DNA of 64,000 nt from Celerinatantimonas yamalensis (GCF_046054155.1 NZ_JBEQCT010000010.1:1-64000), one strand, 5' to 3'; shown: positions 15,265 to 25,208, counted from the stretch's first letter. Notes: generated from the letters alone by a model not told the origin. Numbers and translations are program-made.

Positions 15265-18200
15265 GTGAGTAATATGATGACACTATTAACCGCACAACTG
15301 AGTCAACGGATCTTGTTAATTGATGGTGGTATGGGCACCATGATTCAAGGTTTTAAGCTCGATGAAAGCGATTATCGTGGCGAACGATTCATTGATTGGC
15401 CCTGCGATTTAAAAGGCAATAATGACCTATTGGTACTCACTCAACCTGAAATCATCGCAGATATTCATCGTCAGTATCTGCAAGCAGGCGCTGATATCAT
15501 TGAAACCAATACGTTCAATACGACCTCGATTGCAATGGCTGATTATCAGATGCAATCTCTCTCGGCAGAAATTAATTTTCAGGCTGCTCGATTAGCCCGT
15601 TCGGTGGCTGATGAAATGAGCGCTCAAACTCCCGAAAGACCGCGCTTTGTGGCCGGTGTCTTAGGGCCAACAAATCGGACCTCGTCGATTTCACCTGATG
15701 TGAATGATCCTGGGTTTCGCAATATCTACTTTGATGAGTTAGTGACCGCATACCGAGAATCCGTTCAAGCACTGATCGACGGCGGTGTTGATTTGATTAT
15801 GATTGAGACCATCTTCGATACGCTCAATGCTAAAGCGGCGGTATTCGCTGTTGAAAGTATCTTTGATGAGCAGGCAATCCGTTTGCCACTGATGATATCC
15901 GGTACGATCACCGATGCGTCTGGACGCACTCTCTCGGGGCAAACCACGGAAGCGTTTTATAACTCATTGCGCCACGCTAAGCCATTATCAATGGGGCTCA
16001 ACTGTGCGCTGGGGCCCAAAGAGCTGCGCCAATATGTCGAAGAGTTATCGCGCATTAGTGAAACTTACGTATCTGCCCATCCCAACGCAGGTTTACCTAA
16101 TGCCTTTGGCGAATATGATCTAGGGCCTGAAGAGATGGCCGGCCATATTGGTGAGTGGGCAAGAGCGGGATTGTTAAATCTAGTGGGAGGATGTTGCGGA
16201 ACCACCCCTTTGCATATTGAAGCAATGGCCAAGGTCATTGCCGGCGTGCCTCCTCGGGTGATTCCACAATTACCTGTCGCTTGCAGATTATCAGGGCTCG
16301 AACCTCTTAATATCGATGCGCAGTCATTATTTGTGAATGTCGGTGAGCGTAATAATGTGACTGGTTCGGCGCTGTTTAAGCGTCTCATTGTGGCCGAGGA
16401 ATATGATAAAGCCTTAGAGATTGCCGCATTGCAGGTCGAAAATGGGGCGCAAATCATCGATATTAATATGGATGAGGGAATGCTTGACTCAGTTCATGCG
16501 ATGGTGAAATTTCTCAATCTTATCGCTTCTGAACCTGATATTGCGAAAGTTCCGCTGATGATTGACTCTTCCAAATGGGAGATTTTAGAAGCAGGAATTA
16601 AATGCGTGCAGGGTAAGCCGATTGTTAACTCCATCTCACTCAAAGAGGGTAAAGATAAATTTATTGCCCAAGCGAAGCTATTACGTCGCTATGGAGCGGC
16701 TGTCATTGTGATGGCATTTGATGAACAAGGACAGGCGGATACACGAGCGCGAAAAGTCGCTATTTGCACCCGTACCTACCATATATTAGTGGATGAAGTT
16801 GGGTTTGCGCCCGAAGATATTATTTTTGATCCTAACATTTTTGCCGTTGCCACTGGTATTGAAGAACACAATAACTATGCCGTTGATTTTATCGAAGCGG
16901 TTAAGAGTATCAAGCAAACTTTGCCCCATGCATTGATCTCTGGTGGGGTATCCAATGTGTCATTTTCATTTCGAGGAAATAATCCACTGCGAGAGGCCAT
17001 CCACGCTGTGTTTTTATATCATGCAATTGCCAATGGCATGGATATGGGCATTGTCAATGCGGGGCAACTCGCTATCTACGCAGATATTCCAACGCAGCTG
17101 CGCGATAAGGTCGAGGCGGTGATCCTCAATACTCATCCGCTAGCGACCGATGAACTATTAGCTATCGCAGAACAATACCGCGGTGATGGGCAAATTAAAG
17201 AAGCGGATCCGAAGTTACTCGAGTGGCGTTCATGGCCAGTTAATAAACGTTTGGAACATGCATTAGTCAAAGGTATTACTGAATTTATTGAAGAGGACAC
17301 GGAAGAGGCGCGTCAATCCGTTGAACGACCATTACATGTGATTGAAGGGCCATTGATGGATGGTATGAATGTGGTCGGCGATCTCTTTGGGGCTGGACAA
17401 ATGTTTTTGCCACAAGTGGTTAAATCAGCGCGGGTGATGAAGCGAGCCGTCGCCTATTTGAATCCTTATATTGAAGCCGAAAAAAGTGGTGAACAGCAAT
17501 CTAATGGCAAGATTGTGATGGCCACTGTTAAAGGTGACGTGCACGACATTGGCAAAAATATTGTCGGTGTCGTATTGCAGTGCAATAACTTTGAAGTGAT
17601 CGATTTAGGGGTAATGGTGTCTTGTGAGAAGATCCTGCAAGTGGCTCGGGATGAGCAAGCCGACATGATTGGCCTTTCTGGCCTGATTACCCCATCACTT
17701 GATGAGATGGTCCATGTTGCTAAAGAGATGGAACGTCAAGGTTTTGATTTACCGTTATTGATTGGTGGGGCTACGACCTCAAAAGCGCATACGGCTGTCA
17801 AAATTGAGCAAAACTATTCGCACCCAGTGGTCTACGTTGCTAATGCTTCGCGCGCAGTTGGTGTTTGTCAGACACTGTTATCTAAAATGCATAAACCAGC
17901 CTTTGTCGAAAAACTCAACCAAGAATATGAAGTGGCCCGAGCGCAACATGCGCGTAAACGGCCACGCTCAGCTGCGGTAACCTTAGCTGCAGCTCGGGGC
18001 AATGGTTTGGTGACCGATTGGCGCACCTATCAGCCACCTAAACCGAAACAGCTCGGTGTTCAGGTGATCGATGACGTTAGTATTGAAACATTACGTGATT
18101 ATATCGATTGGACGCCATTTTTTATGACGTGGTCATTAGCGGGTAAATATCCACGAATTCTCAATGATCAAGTCGTTGGTGAGCAAGCACAAATTTTGTT

Positions 18201-18939
18201 CGCGGATGCGAAAGCCATGCTCGATATGCTGAGCCAATCTGGGCAGTTACAAGTGCGCGCTATCATTGGGTTATTTGCGGCTAATACAGTGGTTGATGAT
18301 ATTGAAATCTACGCCGATGAAACACGAACTAAGCGACTGGCGGTGAGTCATCAGCTACGCCAACAGACAGAAAAGCCGAAAGGTGCGAACTATTCGTTGG
18401 CAGATTTTATTGCGCCTAAGGATAGTGGCCGTGACGACTATATTGGTGCTTTTGCCGTCAGTGGTGGCTTTGGTGAAGATGAATTGTCTGAGAACTACAA
18501 ACAAGCTGGCGACGATTACAATGCGATCATGGTTAAAGCGGTAGCCGATCGCTTAGCTGAAGCGTTTGCCGAATATTTGCATGAACGGGTGCGGCGTGAT
18601 TTTTGGGGATATAGTCCCGATGAAGATCTCAGCGCAGATGAACTTATTCGCGAGCGTTATCAAGGTATCCGTCCCGCGCCTGGTTATCCGGCGTGTCCTG
18701 AACACACCGAAAAGGCAATTATTTGGCAATTGTTGGATGTCGAAAAGCGCATCGGTATGAAGTTGACAGAAAATTATGCAATGTGGCCTGGCGCCGCTGT
18801 CTCTGGATGGTATTTTAGCCATCCTCAGGCACGTTATTTTGCGGTTGCCCAAATTCAATACGATCAATTAGAAGATTATGCGAATCGAGCAGGAATGACC
18901 ATTGAACAGGCGCAGCGCTGGTTAGCTCCGAATATATAA
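15265..18939 (+). CDS. metH: Cobalamin-dependent methionine synthase
   Basis: A 1224-residue enzyme that transfers the methyl group of 5-methyltetrahydrofolate to homocysteine through methylcobalamin. Domains in order: homocysteine-binding with zinc cysteines (NCALGP and GGCCGTTP), pterin-binding (VGERNNVTGS onward), cap helices, B12-binding with the DVHDIGKN loop, and the C-terminal activation domain that binds S-adenosylmethionine. An upstream GTG at 15259 overlaps AAGGAG; the GTG at 15265 is 5 bases after it and gives MSNMMTLLTAQLSQRIL, similar to the E. coli N-terminus. It implies that the cell makes or imports B12. Confidence 0.96.
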   Translation: MSNMMTLLTAQLSQRILLIDGGMGTMIQGFKLDESDYRGERFIDWPCDLKGNNDLLVLTQPEIIADIHRQYLQAGADIIETNTFNTTSIAMADYQMQSLSAEINFQAARLARSVADEMSAQTPERPRFVAGVLGPTNRTSSISPDVNDPGFRNIYFDELVTAYRESVQALIDGGVDLIMIETIFDTLNAKAAVFAVESIFDEQAIRLPLMISGTITDASGRTLSGQTTEAFYNSLRHAKPLSMGLNCALGPKELRQYVEELSRISETYVSAHPNAGLPNAFGEYDLGPEEMAGHIGEWARAGLLNLVGGCCGTTPLHIEAMAKVIAGVPPRVIPQLPVACRLSGLEPLNIDAQSLFVNVGERNNVTGSALFKRLIVAEEYDKALEIAALQVENGAQIIDINMDEGMLDSVHAMVKFLNLIASEPDIAKVPLMIDSSKWEILEAGIKCVQGKPIVNSISLKEGKDKFIAQAKLLRRYGAAVIVMAFDEQGQADTRARKVAICTRTYHILVDEVGFAPEDIIFDPNIFAVATGIEEHNNYAVDFIEAVKSIKQTLPHALISGGVSNVSFSFRGNNPLREAIHAVFLYHAIANGMDMGIVNAGQLAIYADIPTQLRDKVEAVILNTHPLATDELLAIAEQYRGDGQIKEADPKLLEWRSWPVNKRLEHALVKGITEFIEEDTEEARQSVERPLHVIEGPLMDGMNVVGDLFGAGQMFLPQVVKSARVMKRAVAYLNPYIEAEKSGEQQSNGKIVMATVKGDVHDIGKNIVGVVLQCNNFEVIDLGVMVSCEKILQVARDEQADMIGLSGLITPSLDEMVHVAKEMERQGFDLPLLIGGATTSKAHTAVKIEQNYSHPVVYVANASRAVGVCQTLLSKMHKPAFVEKLNQEYEVARAQHARKRPRSAAVTLAAARGNGLVTDWRTYQPPKPKQLGVQVIDDVSIETLRDYIDWTPFFMTWSLAGKYPRILNDQVVGEQAQILFADAKAMLDMLSQSGQLQVRAIIGLFAANTVVDDIEIYADETRTKRLAVSHQLRQQTEKPKGANYSLADFIAPKDSGRDDYIGAFAVSGGFGEDELSENYKQAGDDYNAIMVKAVADRLAEAFAEYLHERVRRDFWGYSPDEDLSADELIRERYQGIRPAPGYPACPEHTEKAIIWQLLDVEKRIGMKLTENYAMWPGAAVSGWYFSHPQARYFAVAQIQYDQLEDYANRAGMTIEQAQRWLAPNI

Positions 18940-19037
18940 TAGTTCTATTAATTCGACCATAATGGTCAATATATTCAAATATATTCGAACGATTTAGCGT
19001 GATAATCTGTTTTTACTTACATTATGGAGGTTTATTC

Positions 19038-19622
19038 ATGGCAAAGATTTTAGCATTAAAATCCAGCGTGCTGGGCGACTACTCCCAATCATCAAAACTG
19101 ATTGATCAATTCCTTGCAACGCAAGATGCTGATGTGACTGTGCGCGATCTTGCTGCTAACCCAGTTCCAGTACTTGATGGTGAACTAGTTGGAATGCTGC
19201 GCCCCGCCGGTGAGTTAAGTGCTCGTCAGCAGGAAGCGAAAATACTCTCTGATACTTTGATTAAAGAAGTTAAAGAAGCGGATCTATTAGTTGTTGGTGC
19301 GCCTATGTATAATTTTGCGATCCCAACCCAACTGAAAACATGGTTTGATTTTGTTGCTCGCGCCGGTGAAACCTTTAGCTATACAGAAACAGGACCCGTA
19401 GGTTTAATCACCAATACCAAAGCATTGATTGTATCCACTCGTGGTGGTTTACATAAAGATGGTGGAAGTGACTTTGAGGTCCCTTATCTGAAAACATTGC
19501 TTGGCTTCTTAGGTATTAGTGATATTGAAGTTGTCTATGCAGAAGGTCTAGCAATGGGCGATGAGATGGCGAAAACACAGTTAGATAATGCCGCGTCACA
19601 ATTGGCGAACTACAGCCTTTAA
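19038..19622 (+). CDS. azoR: FMN-dependent NADH-azoreductase
   Basis: A 194-residue flavodoxin-fold enzyme of the AzoR family, reducing azo bonds and quinones with NADH. The phosphate-binding segment SSVLGDYSQSSKL and the flavin motif PMYNFAIPTQLKTWFD are present, as is the STRGG loop. The ATG at 19038 has TGGAGG 8 bases upstream; the longer upstream frame is rejected. Confidence 0.93.
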   Translation: MAKILALKSSVLGDYSQSSKLIDQFLATQDADVTVRDLAANPVPVLDGELVGMLRPAGELSARQQEAKILSDTLIKEVKEADLLVVGAPMYNFAIPTQLKTWFDFVARAGETFSYTETGPVGLITNTKALIVSTRGGLHKDGGSDFEVPYLKTLLGFLGISDIEVVYAEGLAMGDEMAKTQLDNAASQLANYSL

Positions 19623-19644
19623 TCTTGTTGTTGTAAAGCGAATA

Positions 19645-19669
19645 GGTTGCCGATAGGCGGCCTTTTTTT
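19645..19669 (+). terminator. azoR terminator
   Basis: GGTTGCC and GGCGGCC pair (two G-U) around GATA and are followed by T7, 23 bases after the azoR stop. Confidence 0.8.
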
Positions 19670-19676
19670 GAGTCTT

Positions 19677-19702
19677 AAAAAAGAACCCGGCAAAAAGCCG
19701 GG
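19677..19702 (-). terminator. Terminator for the minus-strand yheS gene
   Basis: A 6-bp GC-rich stem (CCCGGC / GCCGGG) with a 5-base loop is followed on the minus strand by TTCTTTTTT. It ends transcription from the convergent yheS side. Confidence 0.75.
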
Positions 19703-19740
19703 CGCTGTTAAAGCAAATACAAGCAAAAATATAATAACAA

Positions 19741-19767
19741 GCCTCTTCATCATAGAGGCTTTTTTTT
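19741..19767 (+). terminator. Second plus-strand terminator after azoR
   Basis: GCCTCT (19741-19746) pairs with AGAGGC (19754-19759), followed by T8. With the other two hairpins this makes a cluster of three terminators in about 125 bp between convergent genes. Confidence 0.8.
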
Positions 19768-19842
19768 AAAAAATAACTCATCCATCTGGGGTATATTTAC
19801 AAAAATTTACATAAATCCAGTTAAATCCAATGAATATATGAG

Positions 19843-21741
19843 TCACTCTTGTGCTTGGATTATCTCATCGAGCTGTTCTTGGCAATCTAACCAGTCACTC
19901 TCATTTTCATCGAGTTGTTGGCGCAATGTCGTTTGGCTTTGCAATAATTGCGCTAACTCACTTTTGTGAGCCACATCATATATGATCGGATCGCTCATTT
20001 GAGTTTCAATGTCACGCAGTTTTGCGGTGAGCTTGTCGGTTTGTTTTTCCAGTTGTGCTATTTTTTGACGCAGTGGCTGAGTTTGCTTGCGCAGCTCTGC
20101 CTGTTGACGTTTTTGATTTTGCCGTGACGATGTTTTCGTTTCGTTTGATTTGTTACTGGTCGCAGCAGGCCTTGCCTGCTCACTGACCCAACGCTGATAC
20201 TGCTCTAAATCACCTTCGAAAGCGCGCACTTGCCCTTCATCAACGAGATAAAATTCATCACAGCTAGCTCTGAGTAGTGCTCGGTCATGAGAGACAATGA
20301 CCATGGCTCCTTCAAAGCTTTGCAGTGCGAGCATTAATGCGTGGCGCATCTCTAAGTCGAGGTGGTTGGTTGGCTCATCGAGCAGGAGTAGGTTGGGACG
20401 CTGCCAGACGATCATCGCTAGCACTAAGCGGGCTTTCTCGCCACCACTGAACGGAGCAACCAGATCCAAAGCTTTATCTCCAGCAAAACCAAAACTGCCT
20501 AAGTAACTGCGAAGTTTCGCCTCAGTGGCGTTCGGATCAAGGCGTTTTAAGTGGGCTAAAGGACTCTCTTGTGGACGCAATGTTTCAAGTTGATGCTGGG
20601 CAAAGTAGCCTATTTTTGCACCACCATTGACTTCAAGCTGGCCAGATTGCGCAATCAGATCACCGCTTAACAGCTTAATAAATGTTGATTTACCCGCGCC
20701 ATTGCGTCCTAACAAGCCAATTCGGCTACCAGGGACTAGATTGAACTGAATATTTTCTAAAATGGTGACACCATCATAGCCTGCACTGATTTCATCCATA
20801 TTGAGCAGCGGCATAGGCAGGGCATCAGGGGCTTGGAATTCAAAACTAAATTGTGAATCGGCGTGCGCTGGCCCGACCAATTGCATTTTCTCCAGCGCTT
20901 TAATCCGACTCTGAGCTTGCTTGGCCTTGGTTGCTTTATAGCGAAAGCGATCAACATAACTTTGCAAGTGTTCGCGTTGGCGCATCTGTTTTTCATGTAG
21001 GGCTTGTTGCTGCTCTAGTCTGGTGGCCCGCTGCGTCTCAAAACTTGAGTAGTTACCGGTATATTCATTGAATTGAGCATGTTCGATATGGATGATCTTC
21101 TGCGTGGTTTGGTCGAGAAAATCACGGTCATGAGAGATGATAACGAGCGTGCCGCTATAGCGACTAAGCCACTGTTCAAGCCAAACTACAGTATTGATAT
21201 CGAGGTGATTGGTTGGTTCGTCAAGTAGCAATAAATCGCTGCGACAAAGCAGTGCTTGTGCGAGGTTCAAACGCATGCGCCAGCCCCCTGAAAAGCTTGC
21301 AACACTTTGTTGTTGACTCTCATCGCTAAAGCCTAGCCCTGCGAGTAAAGTGGCGGCGCGGGCCTGAATTTGATACCCACCAATCGCATCCAGTTGGCCA
21401 TGTAATGACGCGATAGCGATGCCATCTTGGTTGGTTTCTGCGATGACTAAATCATTCATGATCTGGCGGTATTCTTGATCGCCATCGATGACATAATCCA
21501 AAGCGGAGCAATCAAGCGCTGGGGTATGCTGAGAGACACTTGCTATTTGCCAGTTGGCGGGAATATCAAGATTGCCTGCATCAACGCTTAACTCGCCTTT
21601 AAGCAAGCCGAAAAGCGATGATTTGCCGCAGCCATTTTGGCCAACTAAGCCCACTGCTTGACCAGGGTGAATGACCATGGAAGTGTGCTCGAGTAAGACT
21701 TTAATGCCTCGCTGTAAACTAATATTCTGGGCTGTGATCAT
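19843..21741 (-). CDS. yheS: ABC-F family ATPase YheS
   Basis: A 632-residue cytoplasmic protein with two ABC ATPase domains and no membrane segment. Walker A motifs are GQNGCGKSS (domain 1) and GRNGAGKST (domain 2); signatures are SGGWRMR and SGGEKARL; the interdomain linker is Arg/Lys/Gln-rich. A coiled-coil C-terminus (about 530-630) is typical of Uup/YheS. ABC-F factors bind the ribosomal E site and affect stalled translation. The start MITAQNISLQRGIKVLL resembles E. coli YheS. Confidence 0.93.
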   Translation of the reverse strand: MITAQNISLQRGIKVLLEHTSMVIHPGQAVGLVGQNGCGKSSLFGLLKGELSVDAGNLDIPANWQIASVSQHTPALDCSALDYVIDGDQEYRQIMNDLVIAETNQDGIAIASLHGQLDAIGGYQIQARAATLLAGLGFSDESQQQSVASFSGGWRMRLNLAQALLCRSDLLLLDEPTNHLDINTVVWLEQWLSRYSGTLVIISHDRDFLDQTTQKIIHIEHAQFNEYTGNYSSFETQRATRLEQQQALHEKQMRQREHLQSYVDRFRYKATKAKQAQSRIKALEKMQLVGPAHADSQFSFEFQAPDALPMPLLNMDEISAGYDGVTILENIQFNLVPGSRIGLLGRNGAGKSTFIKLLSGDLIAQSGQLEVNGGAKIGYFAQHQLETLRPQESPLAHLKRLDPNATEAKLRSYLGSFGFAGDKALDLVAPFSGGEKARLVLAMIVWQRPNLLLLDEPTNHLDLEMRHALMLALQSFEGAMVIVSHDRALLRASCDEFYLVDEGQVRAFEGDLEQYQRWVSEQARPAATSNKSNETKTSSRQNQKRQQAELRKQTQPLRQKIAQLEKQTDKLTAKLRDIETQMSDPIIYDVAHKSELAQLLQSQTTLRQQLDENESDWLDCQEQLDEIIQAQE

Positions 21742-21826
21742 ATTAAGGGTTCGCTGTGCAATAATAAGGGATCATAACGTAAAAGCCGCCGGGCTGTCGA
21801 AAAGAACTATCATTAAGAAGGGCTAA

Positions 21827-22015
21827 ATGAAACAACGATTTATCGCTGGGGCAGTCTGTCCCAAATGTCACGAGCAAGACTCGCTCGCCATTAGAACGAC
21901 ACCGCAAGAGCGCGACCAAGTGGTGTGCGTTAGTTGCGGCTATCACGCACTACAACCCGAAGATGTTGATTCATCGGGTTTTGGCGAGCGGATCGCGACT
22001 TTAAAACCTGAATAA
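21827..22015 (+). CDS. yheV: YheV family zinc-ribbon protein
   Basis: A 62-residue protein with two CxxC pairs (CPKCHEQD and CVSCGYH), probably binding one zinc. The N-terminus KQRFIAGAVCPKC matches the YheV family. GAAGGG precedes the ATG. It is divergent from yheS, its usual neighbour. Function is unknown. Confidence 0.88.
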   Translation: MKQRFIAGAVCPKCHEQDSLAIRTTPQERDQVVCVSCGYHALQPEDVDSSGFGERIATLKPE

Positions 22016-22019
22016 GCTG

Positions 22020-22523
22020 TTAAACGGCATCAAGATGCTTACCTAAAATGGATAAGCTATAGCGCTGCTCATCAAGTTCTGCAATTTGGGGAAGCTCGCC
22101 CCATCGCTGGTACTCGTTGTGCTCAAACAATTTGATGCTAGGTATATTATGGCTAAAGATAAATCCTAATAACACCTTAATCCCTTGTTGCCGAGCAATC
22201 TGTTCAGTGCGCGGCAATATCCATTTTCCCAGTCCTTGGCCGCGAGCTTGCGGCGCTAGATAGATGCTTATTTCACAGGTGTGGCGGTAGGCCGGGCGCC
22301 CATAAAAGGGGCTGAAACTAAACCAACCGATTAACGTCTCTGCTTTGAAAATCGCATAAACGGGATGTCCCTGCTGCTGGTGCGATTCCAACCAACCGTG
22401 TCTATCGGCAAGCGTAATCGGTGTTATATCCGCGGTCACCTGCCGAGATGCAATGGTGCTGTTGTAAATACTGATAATCTCGGGGAGATCATCAGATGTT
22501 GCCGGTCGCAACTGATAATCCAT
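22020..22523 (-). CDS. GNAT family N-acetyltransferase
   Basis: A 167-residue acetyltransferase of the phosphinothricin/methionine-sulfoximine acetyltransferase type. The acetyl-CoA loop is APQARGQGLGKWI, preceded by the substrate-site FSPFYGRPAYRHTCEIS segment common in that subgroup. The natural substrate is not known; detoxification of amino-acid analogues is the usual role of relatives. It converges on yheV with 4 bases between stops. Confidence 0.85.
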   Translation of the reverse strand: MDYQLRPATSDDLPEIISIYNSTIASRQVTADITPITLADRHGWLESHQQQGHPVYAIFKAETLIGWFSFSPFYGRPAYRHTCEISIYLAPQARGQGLGKWILPRTEQIARQQGIKVLLGFIFSHNIPSIKLFEHNEYQRWGELPQIAELDEQRYSLSILGKHLDAV

Positions 22524-22537
22524 ACACTTATTTCCTG

Positions 22538-22753
22538 TTAGTAATGAGGCGGTGGAGTTTCTTCAGCTTGGGATGCGATTTGACTAGGCTGAACTTGCTG
22601 CAATTTATCACCGAGCAGTTTGATTTGCTGCGTCAATTTTTCAATCTGCCATTGTTGGTTAGTGACGGCATCGTTCAATTGGGCGATGCTATCGTCTTGG
22701 AAAGTGAGTTGGTTTTCCAGTTGTTCAATGCGAGCTTCTAAATAGGATGTCAT
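22538..22753 (-). CDS. slyX: SlyX family coiled-coil protein
   Basis: A 71-residue protein, mostly one coiled coil (ARIEQLENQLTFQDDSIAQLN onward), ending in the family tail PPPHY. Function unknown. It sits between the GNAT gene and the WD40 lipoprotein, near fkpA, its usual neighbourhood. Confidence 0.92.
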   Translation of the reverse strand: MTSYLEARIEQLENQLTFQDDSIAQLNDAVTNQQWQIEKLTQQIKLLGDKLQQVQPSQIASQAEETPPPHY

Positions 22754-22759
22754 AGTGTC

Positions 22760-23764
22760 TTAATGCTGATTGATGTGCCAATATTCGACCAACCCGGTGG
22801 AGCTGGCGCTGATAAGTTGACCATTGTTATCGATTGTGGCGTCATATACAACTGCACTCGCTGGGCGATGGGCATGATTCAGACCAACTTGCCAATTTTG
22901 TAGTAGTTGGCCAGTATGCGTATCCCATAATTGAATACGACGATTGGGTGAACCCGTTACTAACCATTTCCCTTGGTCGACAAAACGAGCACTGCTAAAG
23001 ATCTGTTGGCGTGTATGGATGTTGAGTCGACTGATCTTTTGTCCAGAAGGAATTGCGTAGATCTGCGCTGTATGATGGCTATCTGCGGCAAATAAATAAT
23101 GGCCGTCGGAGGAAAGGGCAATTTGGGTGACACGACTGTTTAGTTGCAGTTGGATGATAATCTGTGCTGTTTGAGTATCCCATAATAAAACTTTGCCCCC
23201 ATTGCCAGCCGTTAAAGCGTAGCGACCATTCGCCGACAGACAAACTGCATTTATGGCTTCTTTGTGGCCTAAAAACTCTAAACGACGCCCTGTTCGTAGA
23301 TTGATTGCCAGTACATGACCATTTTCAAGTCCAGCTAATACAGTTGTCCCAGAAGCCGACAGTGCGATATCACGAATCACGGACTGCTTGATAGCGTAAA
23401 ATCCTAACGAATGGCCCGTTTGCGTTGACCAAACGGCAAAATCGTGGCGAGAAGCGGTGATCGCGAATTGATGCTCTGGAGCAAATTTTGCCACAAAAAT
23501 GTTATTTTGTGATTGCTGCTGCCAACGAAAGCGAATTTTTGGGGTGGGCTGTAATTGCCAAAGTGTGACCTGCTGCGCGAATGTTGACATCAGACTCAAG
23601 CTTCCATCAGCACTTAATGCAGCGGTATAAGCCCCTTGTGGCGCCTGCTCAACGATCATGACTGAATCACTTTTAGGCGTGCAGCTACACACTAACCCAA
23701 CTATAAGTAGAAGGCCCCATAAGCGGATTGTTAAGACGAACTTTTGTATGAAAAAAATAGCCAT
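22760..23764 (-). CDS. WD40-repeat lipoprotein
   Basis: A 334-residue protein with a hydrophobic N-terminus ending VGLVCSC, probably lipidated at Cys28. Four or more WD40-like repeats follow (for example FAVWSTQTGH, VLLWDTQTAQ, IQLWDTHTGQ), so a beta-propeller scaffold facing the periplasm is expected. It is 6 bases upstream of slyX and divergent from fkpA, an arrangement also known in vibrios. Binding partner unknown. Confidence 0.85.
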   Translation of the reverse strand: MAIFFIQKFVLTIRLWGLLLIVGLVCSCTPKSDSVMIVEQAPQGAYTAALSADGSLSLMSTFAQQVTLWQLQPTPKIRFRWQQQSQNNIFVAKFAPEHQFAITASRHDFAVWSTQTGHSLGFYAIKQSVIRDIALSASGTTVLAGLENGHVLAINLRTGRRLEFLGHKEAINAVCLSANGRYALTAGNGGKVLLWDTQTAQIIIQLQLNSRVTQIALSSDGHYLFAADSHHTAQIYAIPSGQKISRLNIHTRQQIFSSARFVDQGKWLVTGSPNRRIQLWDTHTGQLLQNWQVGLNHAHRPASAVVYDATIDNNGQLISASSTGLVEYWHINQH

Positions 23765-23904
23765 GCCTTCCTACATGAAGCGATAGACGCTAGTATAGTT
23801 CGCTCATCGATAGAGCGATAGTTATTCGAGTTAATGTTCAATATACGATCAAACCTAGCTTAAATCGCTTTTTCAAAGAAGTAAAAAGGTCTGGAGGCCG
23901 AACC

Positions 23905-24690
23905 ATGAAGAAATATTTTGCAGTATCACTGTTAGCTGCGTCCATGTGTACTTTTGTTAGCCAAGTGAATGCGGCAGAGAAAGTACAATTAAAAACAGAA
24001 GCGCAAAAACAAGCCTATGTGCTGGGCGCTTCAATGTCTCGTTATGTGGATCAGGTTCTCAAACAACAAGAGAAATTGGGCCTGAAATTAGAACGTAGTT
24101 ATGTCATTGCAGGGATGCAAGATGGTTTAACCGACAAGATCCAGTTATCTGACAAACAGATGCAGTCAACACTGCAAGGCTTAAAAAAACAGTTGATCAA
24201 ACTGTCTGAAGCAAAAGCTGAGAAAGCGGCAGCGAAAAACAAAGCAGATGGCGAGAAATTTTTAGTCGATAATGCCAAAAAAGCAGGTGTTAAAACCACT
24301 AAATCTGGTTTGGAATACAAAGTCTTGAAAAAAGGTAGCGGTCCTCGCCCTAGTGCTGATGATATTGTCACAGTTAATTATAAAGGGACGTTGGTTAATG
24401 GGACAGAGTTTGATAGTTCCTACAAACGTGGTAAACCCGTTACATTCAAGTTAGATCAAGTGATCCCAGGTTGGACTGAAGGTGTTCAGTTGATGCACGA
24501 AGGGGCCAAATATGCATTCTATATCCCAGCTAAACTCGCGTACGGCAGTCAAGCAAATGGTCAGATCCCTGCCGATTCAACATTGATTTTTGATGTGGAA
24601 CTTCTCAAAGTGAAACATCCTCAAAAGCAAGCTGAAAAAGCTAAGCAAGCTGATAAAACCGCGCCTAAAGCCGCGCCTAAAGCCAACTAA
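23905..24690 (+). CDS. fkpA: Periplasmic peptidyl-prolyl isomerase FkpA
   Basis: A 261-residue FKBP-type isomerase and chaperone of the periplasm. A signal peptide (about 1-23, cleavage after VNA) is followed by the N-terminal dimerisation domain and the C-terminal FKBP domain (VTVNYKGTLVNGTEFDSSYKRG, VIPGWTEGVQLM, AYGSQANGQIPADSTLIFDVEL). The last 25 residues are a low-complexity Lys/Ala/Pro tail. CTGGAGG precedes the ATG. Confidence 0.96.
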   Translation: MKKYFAVSLLAASMCTFVSQVNAAEKVQLKTEAQKQAYVLGASMSRYVDQVLKQQEKLGLKLERSYVIAGMQDGLTDKIQLSDKQMQSTLQGLKKQLIKLSEAKAEKAAAKNKADGEKFLVDNAKKAGVKTTKSGLEYKVLKKGSGPRPSADDIVTVNYKGTLVNGTEFDSSYKRGKPVTFKLDQVIPGWTEGVQLMHEGAKYAFYIPAKLAYGSQANGQIPADSTLIFDVELLKVKHPQKQAEKAKQADKTAPKAAPKAN

Positions 24691-24701
24691 TTGAGACGCG
24701 T

Positions 24702-24721
24702 GCCCATGTGTCCACATGGGC
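24702..24721. terminator. Hairpin between convergent fkpA and rsd
   Basis: GCCCATGTG and CACATGGGC form a perfect stem with a two-base loop. No T-tract follows on either strand, so termination efficiency is doubtful, but the position between two convergent stops fits. Confidence 0.45.
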
Positions 24722-24740
24722 CGTAGACTGCTTGAGGATC

Positions 24741-25208
24741 TTATGCTGGCGATTGTTCATCAACAGTATGCTGGTAGAGCTCACCGAGCAGTTTATCTTC
24801 AATACTAAAGCGCTGTTCTAGACTTTCCCCTAAAGAGCTAAGAACCGCTATAAAATGATTAAGCTCACTGACCTCGGCGACATTGTTAAAGCGATCATAA
24901 AAATCCAAAACCTGATCGGTGCTGGCGGTTAATTGACTGATGTAACCATCAACTCGTTGGTAATCTTGGCAATCATCAATGATTTGATCAAAAATTCCAA
25001 AGTGGCCAGTGGATACATAATCGACCAAATGGTGACAAAAGTGTTGAACAGCTTCTATCTGCTCAGCGCCATCGAGTGGTTTGGACTGTTTTTGTCCAAC
25101 TAATTGGCAGTATTCAACTAATAGATTTTTACGGGCGGTCAGCCAGTTGTCTATTGATTGGTTCGCACCACCCCAGCGTTGTTGTGCTTGAGCCACACGT
25201 TTAAGCAT
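24741..25208 (-). CDS. rsd: Anti-sigma-70 factor Rsd/AlgQ
   Basis: A 155-residue regulator that binds sigma-70 in stationary phase and shifts polymerase to other sigma factors. Conserved segments are NWLTARKNLLVEYCQLVG, LVDYVSTGHFGIFDQI and EALEQRF-like SLEQRFSIEDKLL. The ATG at 25208 has GGAGG 5 bases upstream, so the 17 upstream codons in frame are not used. It is divergent from nudC, as in E. coli. Confidence 0.92.
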   Translation of the reverse strand: MLKRVAQAQQRWGGANQSIDNWLTARKNLLVEYCQLVGQKQSKPLDGAEQIEAVQHFCHHLVDYVSTGHFGIFDQIIDDCQDYQRVDGYISQLTASTDQVLDFYDRFNNVAEVSELNHFIAVLSSLGESLEQRFSIEDKLLGELYQHTVDEQSPA

